DNA from: an uncultured Collinsella sp.
Lineage (GTDB): Bacteria > Actinomycetota > Coriobacteriia > Coriobacteriales > Coriobacteriaceae
Direction: 5' to 3'
NCBI GenBank assembly: GCA_900554325.1
Contig: USHA01000018.1
Location: 1-28,569 of the forward strand
DNA: 28,569 nt
Of the stretch, positions 14,147 to 22,358 are shown in pieces; the first letter of the stretch is position 1; each line of letters starts with the position of its first letter. A program made the translations under genes and the position numbers. Below the pieces are notes generated by a model. That model saw only the letters and a program-made list of their open reading frames with translations. It did not search any database and was not told the DNA's origin.

Positions 14147-14938
14147 ATGACCGAACGTTCCCGGAGCGGCAAGACCGCTTGGGACAAGGAGAAAACCCGC
14201 GAGCTGTTTCGTCGTTACAAGGAGACCGGTGATCCGGACGCCCGTGAGCAGCTCGTCATGTCCCATATGAACCTGGTAAGGTTTCTTGCCAACAAATTTA
14301 AGAATCGCGGCGAGCCGCTCGACGATCTCATGCAGGTCGGCTATCTGGGCTTGCTCAAGGCTATCGACCGTTTTGATCCCGAGCGCGGACTCGAGTTCAC
14401 GACGTTTGCGACACCCACTATCCTGGGCGAGATCAAACGCCATTTTCGCGACAAGGGCTGGAGTGTGCGCGTACCGCGTCGTCTGCAGGAGCTCTCGGCC
14501 AAGGTCAACCAGGCTACTGACAAACTTACCAACGAGCTGCAGCGTTCGCCCAAGGTTGAGGAGATCGCTGAGTATCTAGATGTGACTGTCGATGAGGTCC
14601 TCGAGGCTATGGAATCGTCTTCGGCCTATACCTCGGTGCCCATCGAGGCTCCTGGTGCGTCCGATTCCGACGATGCGCCCTCGATTCTCGACCGTTACGC
14701 CGACGATGACAACGAGCTCGACTTTACCGATGACCGCCTGGTGATCGAGGAAGCCATCCGCGATTTCTCGCCGCGCGAGCGCGAGGTGATCGAGCTGCGC
14801 TTTGTGAAGGGCATGACCCAGATCGAGATTGCCAAGAAGCTGGGCATCTCGCAGGTGCAGGTCTCGCGTCTGCTGCGCCGCACGCTTAAGAAGATTCAGG
14901 ACAAGATCGACCCCGACGGAGTGATGATTCGTTCATGA
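14147..14938 (+). CDS. Sigma-B/F/G-type alternative RNA polymerase sigma factor
   Basis: 263 residues with all regions of a group 3 sigma factor. Region 2 (about 38-100: MNLVRFLANKFKNRGEPLDDLMQVGYLGLLKAIDRFDPERG, FTTFATPTILGEIKRHFRDKGW) includes the -10 recognition helix. Region 3 (VPRRLQELSAKVNQATDKL) and region 4 with an HTH (MTQIEIAKKLGISQVQVSRLLRR) read the -35. The layout is that of SigB/SigF/SigG in Gram-positives. Coriobacteria do not sporulate, so a general-stress role is the more likely one. It is coupled upstream to the RsbW-like gene and overlaps the next gene by four bases (ATGA). The acidic insert between regions 3 and 4 (APGASDSDDAPSILDRYADDDN) is typical of the group. Confidence 0.92.
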   Translation: MTERSRSGKTAWDKEKTRELFRRYKETGDPDAREQLVMSHMNLVRFLANKFKNRGEPLDDLMQVGYLGLLKAIDRFDPERGLEFTTFATPTILGEIKRHFRDKGWSVRVPRRLQELSAKVNQATDKLTNELQRSPKVEEIAEYLDVTVDEVLEAMESSSAYTSVPIEAPGASDSDDAPSILDRYADDDNELDFTDDRLVIEEAIRDFSPREREVIELRFVKGMTQIEIAKKLGISQVQVSRLLRRTLKKIQDKIDPDGVMIRS

Positions 14939-16347
14939 GTGAGCACCCCCAACAAACCGATCGCGTGCTGCGCGACACCCGCGTTCTGACGCTGCGCATT
15001 TGGGCTGTTGTCGGCTGCATTGTTATTGCTGCTGTCATCTTTAACCTTATGGGCATCCTGGCGCCGGTTATCGAGTTTCTCGCTGTTGGTTCCATCATTG
15101 CCTTTGTGATGTCCCCGATCACCAACTGGCTCGAGCACCATGGCGTGAATCGCGGCATCGGTTCGCTTATCGCGCTTATTGTTGTTGTTGCCGTGCTCGT
15201 CGGTGTCGTTTGCATCTTGTCGCCGATTCTCTTTGGTCAGATTATGGAAGTCCTGAGCCGCCTGCCCGAGCAGCTTCGTGTTGCGGGTGGCGATCTCAAT
15301 GAGATGATCTCGCATGTCAAGACGCTCAACAACACGCCGCTTAAGGAGTATTTGGACGATAATCTTTCGTCGCTGGTTGCCGTGGCATCGAAGTATGTGT
15401 CTCAGATCGCTGCCGAGCTTGGCCGCGGTGTGTTCCCGCTCATCACCAATACGGCTTCGCAGTTGTTCGTTATCTTCCTTGGTCTGGTGCTTGCGTACTG
15501 GATGGCCTGCGACTACCCTCGCATGCACCACGAGATTTGCACCATCATCGGTCAGGAGAAGGAGACCTCGTACCGCTTTATGGTCGCCATCCTTTCTCGC
15601 TCTGTCGGCGGCTACATGCGCGGTATGGTCGTGACGTCCATCTGCGGTGGTTTCCTCGCCTTTATCGGTTTTATGATCATCGGCCATCCGTATGCGGCGC
15701 TCATGGCTATCTTTACCGGCATCATGCATTTGGTTCCGGTCGTCGGTCCTTGGGTGAGCGCAGCAATCGCCACGGTGCTCGGTTTCATGTTCAGCCCCAT
15801 GTTGGCGTTATGGACGCTCATCGTGACGATGGTCGCGCAAAACGTCACCGACAACGTGATTTCTCCTAAGGTCATGCAGAGCTCGGTGCAGGTGCATCCC
15901 ATCATGAGCCTCACGGCGCTCGTTATTGGCTCGGCACTCATGGGCCCCATCGGCATGATTATTGCCATCCCGCTGTGCGCGGCCCTCAAGGGTATCTTCG
16001 TGTACTACTTCGAGAATGAGACCGGCCGCCAGCTTGTGGCCTATGACGGCGCCGTGTTTAAGGGCACACCGTACCGCGATGCCGATGGCAACCCGGTCGC
16101 CGCCTACGACGCGCTCGGCGACGACACCTTCATCTACGAGTCCGAGCTCATCGGCAACGAGACTGCACCCGAGGCCAAGGCCATGCCCAAGCCCGAGCTC
16201 GATAATCCCTGGATTAAGCTCTCGGGTCTGCAGCCCGATGCCACGGGCTTCTTCAAGAACCCCTTTGCCAAGGACGATGATTCCAACTCGGACGACGATA
16301 CCAAAACCGGCATCGACGGCTCCATGGACGATTCGGATTCTAAATAG
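14935..16347 (+). CDS. AI-2E family (PerM/UPF0118) membrane transporter
   Basis: 470 residues with about eight membrane helices in the arrangement of the AI-2E transporter superfamily: two N-terminal helices (RIWAVVGCIVIAAVIF, VIEFLAVGSIIAFVMSP), a third, a long extracytoplasmic helical stretch (SRLPEQLRVAGGDL ...), then a C-terminal bundle with the family motif IMHLVPVVGPWVS and DNVISPKVM. Members export signalling molecules or exchange ions (e.g. Na/H or Na(Li)/H antiport); the substrate cannot be assigned. The C-terminus is a long acidic, disordered cytoplasmic tail (KDDDSNSDDD). The gene starts in the ATGA overlap with the sigma factor, so it is part of that operon. Confidence 0.88.
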   Translation: MSEHPQQTDRVLRDTRVLTLRIWAVVGCIVIAAVIFNLMGILAPVIEFLAVGSIIAFVMSPITNWLEHHGVNRGIGSLIALIVVVAVLVGVVCILSPILFGQIMEVLSRLPEQLRVAGGDLNEMISHVKTLNNTPLKEYLDDNLSSLVAVASKYVSQIAAELGRGVFPLITNTASQLFVIFLGLVLAYWMACDYPRMHHEICTIIGQEKETSYRFMVAILSRSVGGYMRGMVVTSICGGFLAFIGFMIIGHPYAALMAIFTGIMHLVPVVGPWVSAAIATVLGFMFSPMLALWTLIVTMVAQNVTDNVISPKVMQSSVQVHPIMSLTALVIGSALMGPIGMIIAIPLCAALKGIFVYYFENETGRQLVAYDGAVFKGTPYRDADGNPVAAYDALGDDTFIYESELIGNETAPEAKAMPKPELDNPWIKLSGLQPDATGFFKNPFAKDDDSNSDDDTKTGIDGSMDDSDSK

Positions 16348-16353
16348 GTTCTA

Positions 16354-16593
16354 TTAACGTTTCTTGAAGTTGTAAATGACAAGAAACGCGACCAAAGCGA
16401 TTGATAAGGGGCCGGCTACATAGAAAAAGAGAACGTCAATTGCGCGTAGAGTGTAATAAGCCTTATCGCCGGACATTACTGTATACAATACGTATCCAAA
16501 TGATGGTTGGTTTGCGTACCAGCATGAGAAGGCTAAGAGCGCTAAAAGTGCTACAACCAGAAGTGCATTCAGGACAAATCGTTTGCTTTTCAT
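16354..16593 (-). CDS. Small two-helix membrane protein, unknown function
   Basis: 79 residues from the ATG at 16593, seven bases behind GGAAGGAG. There is a short basic start (MKSKRFVLN), a first membrane helix (ALLVVALLALLAFSCWYA), a short outside loop with PSFGYVLYTVMSGDKAYY, a second helix (VLFFYVAGPLSIALVAFLVIY) and a basic end (NFKKR). I do not recognise the family. A perfect TATAAT (complement of 16626-16631) lies upstream at the right place. The gene is more AT-rich than its neighbours and opposes them, ending six bases from the AI-2E transporter stop, which suggests a later insertion into this locus. Confidence 0.65.
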   Translation of the reverse strand: MKSKRFVLNALLVVALLALLAFSCWYANQPSFGYVLYTVMSGDKAYYTLRAIDVLFFYVAGPLSIALVAFLVIYNFKKR

Positions 16594-16625
16594 CGATCGC
16601 TCCTTCCGGGTTAATCTTATATGCA

Positions 16626-16631
16626 ATTATA
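16626..16631 (-). promoter_or_regulatory. -10 box for the small membrane protein gene
   Basis: Read leftwards it is a perfect TATAAT, 32 bases before the ATG at 16593. A TTGAAA lies upstream but only 11 bases away, so the -35 is unclear. Confidence 0.5.
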
Positions 16632-16685
16632 CAGCAGTCCTTTTTCAAAGGATCGCGCAGTACTAAATAACGTGCACTTTCGCTG

Positions 16686-16715
16686 GAGGGTCGCTGTTTG
16701 GCGGCCCTCTTTTTT
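16686..16715 (+). terminator. Rho-independent terminator upstream of alaS
   Basis: GAGGGTCGC pairs with GGCGGCCCTC, closed by a TGTTT loop and followed by T6. It ends rightward transcription coming from the sigma-factor operon. Its T tail runs into the -35 box of the alaS promoter. Confidence 0.75.
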
Positions 16716-16741
16716 GCACAGGCGCGGTGGGATGGTAATAT
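16714..16741 (+). promoter_or_regulatory. alaS promoter
   Basis: TTGCAC (16714-16719) is separated by 16 bases from TAATAT (16736-16741), giving a leader of about 40 bases before the alaS ATG. The -35 overlaps the T run of the preceding terminator. Confidence 0.65.
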
Positions 16742-16787
16742 CGTTACGTTTGAACTGTTTCGATGTGAAACCGAGGAGATTCCCTCT

Positions 16788-19445
16788 ATGAGTGCTGACT
16801 ACCCGTCAATGACTACGGCCGAGATTCGCTCTAAGTTCCTCAACTTCTTTGAGGAGCGCGGTCTTAAGCTCTATCCTTCTTCGTCCCTCGTCCCCGACGA
16901 TCCTTCTCTGCTGCTTGCCAACGCCGGCATGAACCAGTTTAAGGAGTACTACCAGGGCAAGAAGACCATGAAGGAGATTGGCGCGATCTCCTGCCAGAAG
17001 TGCGTCCGCACCAACGACATCGACTGCATCGGCGAGGACGGCCGTCACCTGTCGTTCTTCGAGATGCTCGGCGATTTCTCTTTTGGCGGCGTCTCCAAGG
17101 AGCAGGCTTGCGCCTGGGCCTTTGAGCTCATCACCAAGGAGTTCAAGCTGCCGCTCGACCGCCTGTACTTTACCGTCTTTACCGAGGACGATGAGACCCA
17201 TGACGTGTGGCGCTCCCTGGGCGTTGCCGAGGACCACATCTCCCGCTTGGGCGAGGACGACAACTTCTGGGCCGCTGGCCCCACCGGCCCCTGCGGTCCG
17301 TGCTCCGAGATCTATTTTGACATGGGCGAGGAGGTCGGTTGCGGCAGCCCCGACTGCAAGCCCGGCTGCGACTGCGACCGCTTCCTTGAGTTCTGGAACC
17401 TCGTGTTTACCCAGTACGACCGCCAGGAGGACGGCTCCATGCCGGAGCTGCCACACCGTAACCTCGATACGGGCATGGGTCTGGAGCGCATGGCCGCCAT
17501 CATGCAGCACAAGACCGCCAACTACGACGGCGATCTGATGCAGCACCTCATCAAGCTCGGTGAGGAGATCAGCGGCAAGACCTATGACGCCGACGATTAC
17601 TCCGGCGCCAGCCGCTCCCTGCGCATCATCGCCGACCACTCCCGTGCCGTCGACTTTATGATCTCGGACGGCATCCTGCCCGGTAACGAGGGCCGCGAGT
17701 ACGTCCTTCGCCGTCTGCTCCGCCGCGCCGTGTTCCACGGCCGCCTGCTGGGCATCGAGGGCGCCTTCCTGACCAAGTTCATCGACGAGGTTAACGCTCA
17801 GATGGGCGAGGCCTATCCCGAGCTGCTCAAGAACGTCGCGCTCGTTAAGGGTATTGTCGCCTCCGAGGAGGAGCGCTTCTCCACGACGCTCGACAACGGC
17901 CGTGTTTACCTGGACGAGGCCCTGGCCGCGCTCGCCGACGGCGCCGTCCTTCCGGGCGACGTTGCCTTTAAGCTGCACGACACCTTTGGTTTCCCCATCG
18001 ATCTGACCGTCGAGATCGCCGGCACCGCTGGCCACGACGTCGACATGGACGGCTTCACTGCCTGCATGGAGGACCAGAAGGCCCGCGCCCGCGCTAACGC
18101 CAAGGGCGACGCCTGGGGTAGCTTCAACGACGTGTGGGTCGAGCTTTCCGACAAGGTCGCAGCGACCGAGTTCGACGGCTATGACAACGATGTGATCGAG
18201 GGCGCCAAGGTTGTCGCCATCGTGCGCAACGGCGAGTCCGTCGAGTCCGCAGCCGCGGGCGAGGATGTCGAGGTCGTGCTCGACCGCACCCCGTTCTATG
18301 CCGAGATGGGTGGTCAGCAGGGCGATGCCGGCAAGCTTTCCGCCGAGGGCGTTGTTCTGACCGTTGCCGACACCAAGAACCACAACGGCCTGTATGCCCA
18401 CGTCGCGCACGTTGCCGATGGCACGCTGACTGTCGGTGCCGCTGTGACCGCCGCTCTCGACGCCGAGCGCCGTGGCTTCCTGCGCCGCAACCACACCGCC
18501 ACGCACCTGCTCGACGCTGCCCTTAAGCAGGTCCTGGGCGAGCACGTCTCCCAGGCCGGCTCGCTGGTGACGCCCGAGCACCTGCGCTTTGACTTTACGC
18601 ACTTCGAGGCCCTTTCCTCCGAGCAGCTCAAGGCTGTCGAGGACTTGGTCAACCAGCAGGTCTTCGCCTCCAAGCCGGTCGTGACCCGTGTTATGGGCAT
18701 CGACGAGGCTAAGGCTGCCGGCGCTGTTGCTCTGTTTGGAGAGAAGTACGGCGATGTCGTCCGCGTCGTCTCCGTGGGCGCCGAGGACCAGCCGTTCTCT
18801 CGCGAGCTCTGCGGTGGCACGCACGCTGCCAACACCGCCGAGATCGGCCTGTTCAAGATTATTTCCGAGTCCTCCACGGGCTCGAACGTCCGCCGTATCG
18901 AGGCCGTGACCTCTAAGGGTGCTCTCGACTATATGGCCGACCGCCTGGCACTCGTTGACGCCGCCGCTGCTGCGCTCAAGTGCCGCGTCGACGAGGTTCC
19001 CGCCCGTGTGGAGAACCTGCAGGTCGAGCTGCGCGAGACGTCCAACAAGCTCAAAAAGGCTCTGACCGGTGGCTCCTCCGACGCCATCTCCAGCGCCATC
19101 GAGGGTGCTGTCGAGCTCGGTGGCTACAAGCTCGTCGTTGCTGAGCTCCAGGGCCTTGAGGCTGCCGACCTGCGCAACGTATGGGATACCGTGCACCAGA
19201 AGGTCGCCGGCCCTGTCGCTTGTGTCGTCGCCAGCGTGACTGAGAAGGGCACTCCGGCCCTGCTCGCTGCCGGCTCCGATGACGCCGTGAAGGCCGGGTT
19301 CCACGCCGGTAATGTGATCAAGCAGATCGCGGGTCTGGTCGACGGTCGCGGTGGTGGCCGTCCCAACATGGCCCAGGCCGGTGGCAAGAATGCTGCCGGC
19401 ATCGCCGATGCCCTCGCGGCCGCCAAGACCGCGCTCGGCGCCTAA
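16788..19445 (+). CDS. alaS: Alanyl-tRNA synthetase
   Basis: Class II synthetase charging tRNA-Ala, with an editing domain that clears Ser/Gly-tRNA-Ala. The 885 residues are close to the usual length. Visible: N-terminal catalytic core (AEIRSKFLNFFEERGLKLYPSSSLVP, then QKCVRTNDIDCIG and RHLSFFEMLGDFSFG), a Cys-rich segment VGCGSPDCKPGCDCDRF (about 183-199), the editing domain zinc ligands HTATH (569-573) and CGGTH (675-679), and the C-terminal C-Ala domain ending with the glycine-rich GRGGGRPNMAQAGG. The ATG at 16788 fits the family start and has GAGGAG upstream; the frame is open 90 bases further without a ribosome site. It heads a compact run of genes through the aroB-like gene. Confidence 0.98.
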   Translation: MSADYPSMTTAEIRSKFLNFFEERGLKLYPSSSLVPDDPSLLLANAGMNQFKEYYQGKKTMKEIGAISCQKCVRTNDIDCIGEDGRHLSFFEMLGDFSFGGVSKEQACAWAFELITKEFKLPLDRLYFTVFTEDDETHDVWRSLGVAEDHISRLGEDDNFWAAGPTGPCGPCSEIYFDMGEEVGCGSPDCKPGCDCDRFLEFWNLVFTQYDRQEDGSMPELPHRNLDTGMGLERMAAIMQHKTANYDGDLMQHLIKLGEEISGKTYDADDYSGASRSLRIIADHSRAVDFMISDGILPGNEGREYVLRRLLRRAVFHGRLLGIEGAFLTKFIDEVNAQMGEAYPELLKNVALVKGIVASEEERFSTTLDNGRVYLDEALAALADGAVLPGDVAFKLHDTFGFPIDLTVEIAGTAGHDVDMDGFTACMEDQKARARANAKGDAWGSFNDVWVELSDKVAATEFDGYDNDVIEGAKVVAIVRNGESVESAAAGEDVEVVLDRTPFYAEMGGQQGDAGKLSAEGVVLTVADTKNHNGLYAHVAHVADGTLTVGAAVTAALDAERRGFLRRNHTATHLLDAALKQVLGEHVSQAGSLVTPEHLRFDFTHFEALSSEQLKAVEDLVNQQVFASKPVVTRVMGIDEAKAAGAVALFGEKYGDVVRVVSVGAEDQPFSRELCGGTHAANTAEIGLFKIISESSTGSNVRRIEAVTSKGALDYMADRLALVDAAAAALKCRVDEVPARVENLQVELRETSNKLKKALTGGSSDAISSAIEGAVELGGYKLVVAELQGLEAADLRNVWDTVHQKVAGPVACVVASVTEKGTPALLAAGSDDAVKAGFHAGNVIKQIAGLVDGRGGGRPNMAQAGGKNAAGIADALAAAKTALGA

Positions 19446-19462
19446 GAATCTAAGAAGTCACT

Positions 19463-19891
19463 GTGGTCGCGCTTGCGCTGGACATAGGGGAGACCAGGAT
19501 TGGCATCGCCGTCTCGAGCCGTGATGGCAAGATGGCGATGCCCGTCAAGGTGCTCCCGGCCGCCGAGGTCACCGGTATGGCCAAGACGTTCCGCTACCTG
19601 GTCGAAGACTATGAGCCCGACATCCTGGTAAGCGGACGTCCCCTGACCATGGCCGGTGAGCCCGGCCCCCAAGCCGAGCGCGTTGCCGCCGTGGCGCAAA
19701 AGATTGCCGACGAGCTCGATCTTCCGCTGGAGTTTGAGGACGAGCGTCTGTCCTCGCAAGAGGCCAAGCGTATCCTGCGCGAGCAGGGCCTCAACGAAAA
19801 GCAGATGAGGGGCAAGATCGACATGATTGCCGCCAGCCTTTTTTTGCAGACGTGGCTCGATCGTAAAAACGAGGAGGTTTCGCATGCCTAG
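19463..19891 (+). CDS. ruvX: RuvX/YqgF family pre-16S rRNA nuclease / Holliday junction resolvase-like
   Basis: 142 residues of RNase H-like fold. Conserved blocks: LALDIGETRIGIAVSS at the N-terminus (first acidic residue D7), LVSGRPLTMAGEPGPQAERV, LEFEDERLSSQEA (Glu/Asp active-site region) and KIDMIAASLFLQ with the last Asp. Family members process the 5' end of 16S rRNA and were first described as Holliday junction resolvases. The start is the GTG at 19463, which gives the expected N-terminus; the ribosome site is weak (AAGAAG about 6-7 bases upstream). It follows alaS by 17 bases, the usual alaS-ruvX-mltG order, and overlaps mltG by eight bases. Confidence 0.93.
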   Translation: MVALALDIGETRIGIAVSSRDGKMAMPVKVLPAAEVTGMAKTFRYLVEDYEPDILVSGRPLTMAGEPGPQAERVAAVAQKIADELDLPLEFEDERLSSQEAKRILREQGLNEKQMRGKIDMIAASLFLQTWLDRKNEEVSHA

Positions 19892-21317
19892 TGCTTCCGA
19901 TCCGCGCCAGCCGAATCGTACACGTCAGCCGGCGTCGCGCCCTGCCCAGCCTGGCCAGCGTCCGGCACAGCCGACGCAGCGCGCAGCTCAGCCTGCCGCG
20001 CGCCCGGTGCAGTCCTTCTCTCGTTCGGCCCAACCTGTTCAACGGACGGGTCAGCAGCCTTCTGCTCGTTCGGTTCAGCATCCGGCTTCTCACGCGGCTC
20101 AGCAGCCCACTGCTCGTACGGCCCAGCCTGCAGGCGGTACCCGCTTTAAGCAGCAGGCACCTACCCAGCGAACGCAGGCCCCCCAATCGCATTCTCATCA
20201 CGCCCGCGGTTCGCATGGCGTTGCTCCGGCGACCCGCTCGAGCTACAACACGCATACTCGTCGCGGTGCTCAAAAGAAGAGCTCTCCGGTTCCCATGATC
20301 ATCGGCGTTGTGGTGGCGGTGCTTGCGCTTGTCGCGATCGTTTTCTTTGTCGTGCCGGCCGTCAAGGGCTTCTTTGCCGGTGAGGGCGCGAAAGTCGTTG
20401 CAGGCCAGCAGGTTACTATCACGATTCCCGATGGTGCCTCGGGTGACAGCATCGCTTCGATTCTCTCCGAGAATCATATCGTCGAAAATCCCAAGGATTA
20501 TTATGCGGCGGTGAAAAAGCTCAACGCCGATATGTCGCTCAAGCCTGGTGATTATTCGTTCACCACACTCATGGATGCGACCAAGGTTGTTCAGCAGCTC
20601 ATGGAAGGCCCCAACGCGGGCTCCAATGCGCTGACTATCCCTGAGGGCCTAACGGTCGATCAAGTCGCCGACCGTGTGGCCCAGGCCTACGACAGCATCT
20701 CTAAGGAAGACTTCCTCAACCAGGCCAAGGCCTCCAACTACGTTGACGACTATAGCTTCCTTAAGGGCGCCGCCAACGATTCGCTCGAGGGTTTCTTGTT
20801 CCCCAAGACCTATTCGCTGGGCGATTCGCCGACGGCCGATGACGTGATTCGCGCCATGCTCGATCAGTTTAAGACCGAGTACAAGTCGCTTGACTTTGCG
20901 AGCTGCGAAGCCAAGATCAAGGAGCGCTACGGTGTGGAGATGTCCGACTACGACATCGTCAATTTGGCCTCTATCGTTGAGCGCGAGGGCCTCAACGCCG
21001 ATCAGCGTGCGCACGTGGCCTCGGTCTTCTACAACCGCCTTGCCGGCAAGCTCGATGGTTTGCGCTATCTCAACAGCGATGCGACCATGATGTATGTCAC
21101 CGGTGGCGAGGTTACCGCCGACGACCTGCAGAGCGATAGTCCGTATAACACCTATAAGCACGAGGGTCTGCCACCCACGCCCATCTGCTCTCCGTCGCTC
21201 GAGGCACTCAAGGCCACGCTTGAGCCGACCGACTCCGATGACCTGTATTTCTACATTACGCAGGACGAGGAGTACTTCTCGCAAACCTACGAAGAGCATC
21301 AACAGTCTTGGAATTAG
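19884..21317 (+). CDS. mltG: Endolytic transglycosylase MltG (YceG-like)
   Basis: Membrane-anchored enzyme that cuts nascent peptidoglycan glycan strands and sets their length. The first 130 or so residues are cytoplasmic, very rich in Gln, Pro, Ala and Arg with AQP/RxxQP-type repeats (e.g. RPAQPGQRPAQPTQRAAQP). A membrane helix follows (about 136-158), then a LysM-like subdomain (ITIPDGASGDSIASILSENHIV) and the YceG catalytic domain with the Glu in NLASIVEREG (E366) and the end motif TYKHEGLPPTPICSPS. The ATG at 19884 lies behind GAGGAGG and overlaps ruvX by eight bases. At 477 residues it is longer than the E. coli enzyme (340) because of the N-terminal extension, which is a common feature in actinobacteria and some firmicutes. 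Confidence 0.95.
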   Translation: MPSASDPRQPNRTRQPASRPAQPGQRPAQPTQRAAQPAARPVQSFSRSAQPVQRTGQQPSARSVQHPASHAAQQPTARTAQPAGGTRFKQQAPTQRTQAPQSHSHHARGSHGVAPATRSSYNTHTRRGAQKKSSPVPMIIGVVVAVLALVAIVFFVVPAVKGFFAGEGAKVVAGQQVTITIPDGASGDSIASILSENHIVENPKDYYAAVKKLNADMSLKPGDYSFTTLMDATKVVQQLMEGPNAGSNALTIPEGLTVDQVADRVAQAYDSISKEDFLNQAKASNYVDDYSFLKGAANDSLEGFLFPKTYSLGDSPTADDVIRAMLDQFKTEYKSLDFASCEAKIKERYGVEMSDYDIVNLASIVEREGLNADQRAHVASVFYNRLAGKLDGLRYLNSDATMMYVTGGEVTADDLQSDSPYNTYKHEGLPPTPICSPSLEALKATLEPTDSDDLYFYITQDEEYFSQTYEEHQQSWN

Positions 21318-21318
21318 C

Positions 21319-21816
21319 ATGAGGATTTTTAGCCCCAAACGATACGTTTCCTCGGTCGATCGCATCGACCTCGATACCCTGTGGGCCGACGGCAAACGCG
21401 CCATTCTGCTCGATCGCGATAACACCCTGGTGCCGCGCGACACCGAGCAGGTTCCCGCCGCGGTTTCCGCTTGGCTTGACGCCGCCCGCGCCAAAGGCTT
21501 CAAGCTGTGCATGGTGTCCAACAACTGGCATCGCGACCAGGTCATGAGCTCTGCACGCGAGCTGGGACTCGAGGCCATCAGCCACGCCATGAAGCCGGCG
21601 CCGTTTGCTCTCAAGGCGGGTCTTAAGCGCCTCGGCGCCACGGCCGACGAGGCGGTGCTGATCGGTGATCAGCTCTACACGGACGTGTGGAGCGGTAACT
21701 TCGCCGGCGTCGATACCATCCTGGTAAAGCCGCAGGCGACGCAGGACCTGTGGTATACGCAGATCTTCCGTATCTTTGAGCGCCGGGCCCTGCGCGACCT
21801 TCCCTGCGAGGAATAG
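21319..21816 (+). CDS. YqeG-family HAD IIIA phosphatase
   Basis: 165-residue HAD hydrolase. Motif I LLDRDNTLVP (nucleophile D32, D34), motif II MVSNN (S67), motif III Lys in AMKPAP (K92) and motif IV IGDQLYTDVWSG (D117, D122) are all present, so the enzyme should be active. YqeG-type proteins are phosphatases of uncertain substrate, related to phosphatidylglycerophosphate phosphatase (GEP4). The ATG at 21319 begins two bases after the mltG stop; the ribosome site is poor (GGA), so translation probably depends on mltG. Confidence 0.88.
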   Translation: MRIFSPKRYVSSVDRIDLDTLWADGKRAILLDRDNTLVPRDTEQVPAAVSAWLDAARAKGFKLCMVSNNWHRDQVMSSARELGLEAISHAMKPAPFALKAGLKRLGATADEAVLIGDQLYTDVWSGNFAGVDTILVKPQATQDLWYTQIFRIFERRALRDLPCEE

Positions 21817-21824
21817 GTCTCGCT

Positions 21825-22358
21825 ATGTCCCAGCACACTAAACACGGCTGCGACCATATCTTCTTTATCGGCTTTTTGGGCGCGGGTAAATCAACGCTCG
21901 CGCGCAACGTCGGCACTATGTTCAAGCGGCGTTTTATCGATACCGACCGCCTGGTCGTGCGCCGCTGCGGCAAGTCGGTAACCGAGATTTTTGAGACCGA
22001 GGGCGAGGATCGTTTTCGTGAGCTCGAGACCTCGGCGCTCCGTTCGCTCCAAAGCGAGCGCAGCCTGTTGGTTTCGTGCGGGGGCGGTATCGTCGAGACG
22101 CCGGTGAATATTGAGCTGATGCACGAAATGGGTACGTGCGTGTACCTCGAGGGCGACTTCGAGGATTCGATTCGCCAGATTCGTCGGTCCGACACGCGCC
22201 CCGATTTCCGCTCGCCCGAGCATGCCGCGCGTCTGTTTGAGCATCGCCGTCCGCTGTATCGCCAGGCCGCCGATATTACCCTTGATATTCGCAACAAGTC
22301 CTTCGAGGACGTTTCCTACCTTTGTGCCGAGATGCTTTTGGAGCGTGGGCTGCTATGA
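21825..22358 (+). CDS. aroK: Shikimate kinase
   Basis: 177 residues; phosphorylates shikimate at O3 with ATP, step five of the chorismate pathway. Motifs: Walker A FLGAGKST (17-24), the DTD motif FIDTDRLV (D39, D41), FRELE (64-68) with a substrate Arg, Walker B-like SCGGGIV (84-90), and the lid (RRSDTRPDF) plus HRRPLYRQAA near the end. All key residues look intact. It starts eight bases after the YqeG stop and its TGA overlaps the next ATG (ATGA). The partner gene downstream is an AroB-family protein that appears to have lost catalytic residues, which makes the pathway context here odd. Confidence 0.93.
   Translation: MSQHTKHGCDHIFFIGFLGAGKSTLARNVGTMFKRRFIDTDRLVVRRCGKSVTEIFETEGEDRFRELETSALRSLQSERSLLVSCGGGIVETPVNIELMHEMGTCVYLEGDFEDSIRQIRRSDTRPDFRSPEHAARLFEHRRPLYRQAADITLDIRNKSFEDVSYLCAEMLLERGLL

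Noticed and set aside
16806..19304. 832-residue open frame antisense to alaS
   Set aside because: Same composition artefact; alaS itself has all motifs and regulatory signals.
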